A program made the position numbers and the translations under genes. Source: Olivibacter sp. SDN3 (GTDB lineage Bacteria; Bacteroidota; Bacteroidia; Sphingobacteriales; Sphingobacteriaceae). Taken from it: DNA of 64,000 nt. The notes beneath the pieces are model-generated. The model ran no database searches and had not been told where the DNA came from. It saw nothing but the letters and a program-made list of their open reading frames with translations. This document shows positions 63,930-64,000 of the stretch, in pieces (position 1 is the first letter of the stretch; each line of letters begins with the position of its first letter). The stretch is taken from assembly GCF_014334135.1 (NCBI RefSeq), contig NZ_CP060497.1:4092001-4156000 (forward strand). Direction: 5' to 3'.

Positions 63930-64000
63930 TTAGGTAATAACAAAGAGTTCATAATCTTCATCTAAAGCGATGTTATCGTACTCCCCGGAAACAAACATAA
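63930..64000 (-). CDS. C-terminal end of an unidentified gene (cut by window)
   Basis: A minus-strand frame open from base 64000 to a TAA at 63932-63930 encodes about 22 residues, MFVSGEYDNIALDEDYEL and a few more. It ends 14 bp before the GH109-like start, the spacing of an operon neighbour. Too short to identify; it may not be real. Confidence 0.35.
   Translation of the reverse strand, partial: MFVSGEYDNIALDEDYELFVIT

Noticed and set aside
1-64000. CRISPR arrays or a phage/defence island.
   Set aside because: No regularly spaced repeats and no cas, restriction, toxin or phage structural genes were seen.

Overview
The window reads as the chromosome of a Bacteroidota species, most likely Sphingobacteriaceae (Olivibacter, Parapedobacter or Pedobacter-like). 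The signs are a SusC/SusD pair, a short 286-residue primary sigma factor, TAnnTTTG promoter elements, a DUF1573 protein, several 'SCKK' lipoproteins and a tmRNA tag ending ENNYALAA. Genus assignment is inference only.

Layout. 1-1917: sulfate activation (cysD, cut by the window edge, then cysN). 1948-5013: an IS1182-family element interrupted by an IS3-family element with a CCC target duplication; both transposases are damaged. 5042-10417: an outer-membrane barrel, dinB, a lone receiver protein, thioredoxin, tmRNA (ssrA), an aminotransferase and a DUF1573 protein. 10735-13152: a fused E1 alpha/beta 2-oxo acid dehydrogenase. 13252-17828: an aromatic amino acid operon on the minus strand (pheA, DAHP synthase/chorismate mutase, aroA, aroC), preceded by a Phe/Tyr-rich leader peptide with a textbook attenuator. 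18386-20964: an outer-membrane-type protein and an intact second copy of the IS1182 element. 21133-25567: htpG, a long GAPDH and rpoD.

26044-41847 is the most interesting accessory region. It looks like a peptidoglycan or amino-sugar utilisation locus: a NagX-like membrane acyltransferase, a sodium:solute symporter, murQ, a polysaccharide deacetylase that has lost its lipoprotein signal, a GH9 lipoprotein, a calcineurin-type phosphoesterase fused to a beta-propeller, a NamZ-type exo-muramidase (DUF1343/GH171), SusD, SusC and a DeoR-family regulator. Phased TGCA repeats 10 bp apart occur both in front of murQ and between susC and deoR, which suggests one shared operator. A near-perfect 31-bp inverted repeat separates susD from namZ.

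42136-64000 is mostly housekeeping: S41 and M28 peptidases, smc, an omega-amidase plus methionine/glutamine-type aminotransferase pair, a three-gene ABC importer, lolD followed by two proteins that look catalytically degenerate, a LacI regulator, an acyl-CoA carboxylase beta subunit, trxB, a small Gdx/SugE-type exporter, a Crp-family regulator, queE and a GH109-like oxidoreductase-fold protein. The C-terminus of a further gene runs off the right edge.

Best candidates for something undescribed: the Phe/Tyr attenuator in a Bacteroidota organism, the TGCA-repeat regulon of the MurNAc locus, the large hairpin behind susD, and the degenerate gene pair after lolD.
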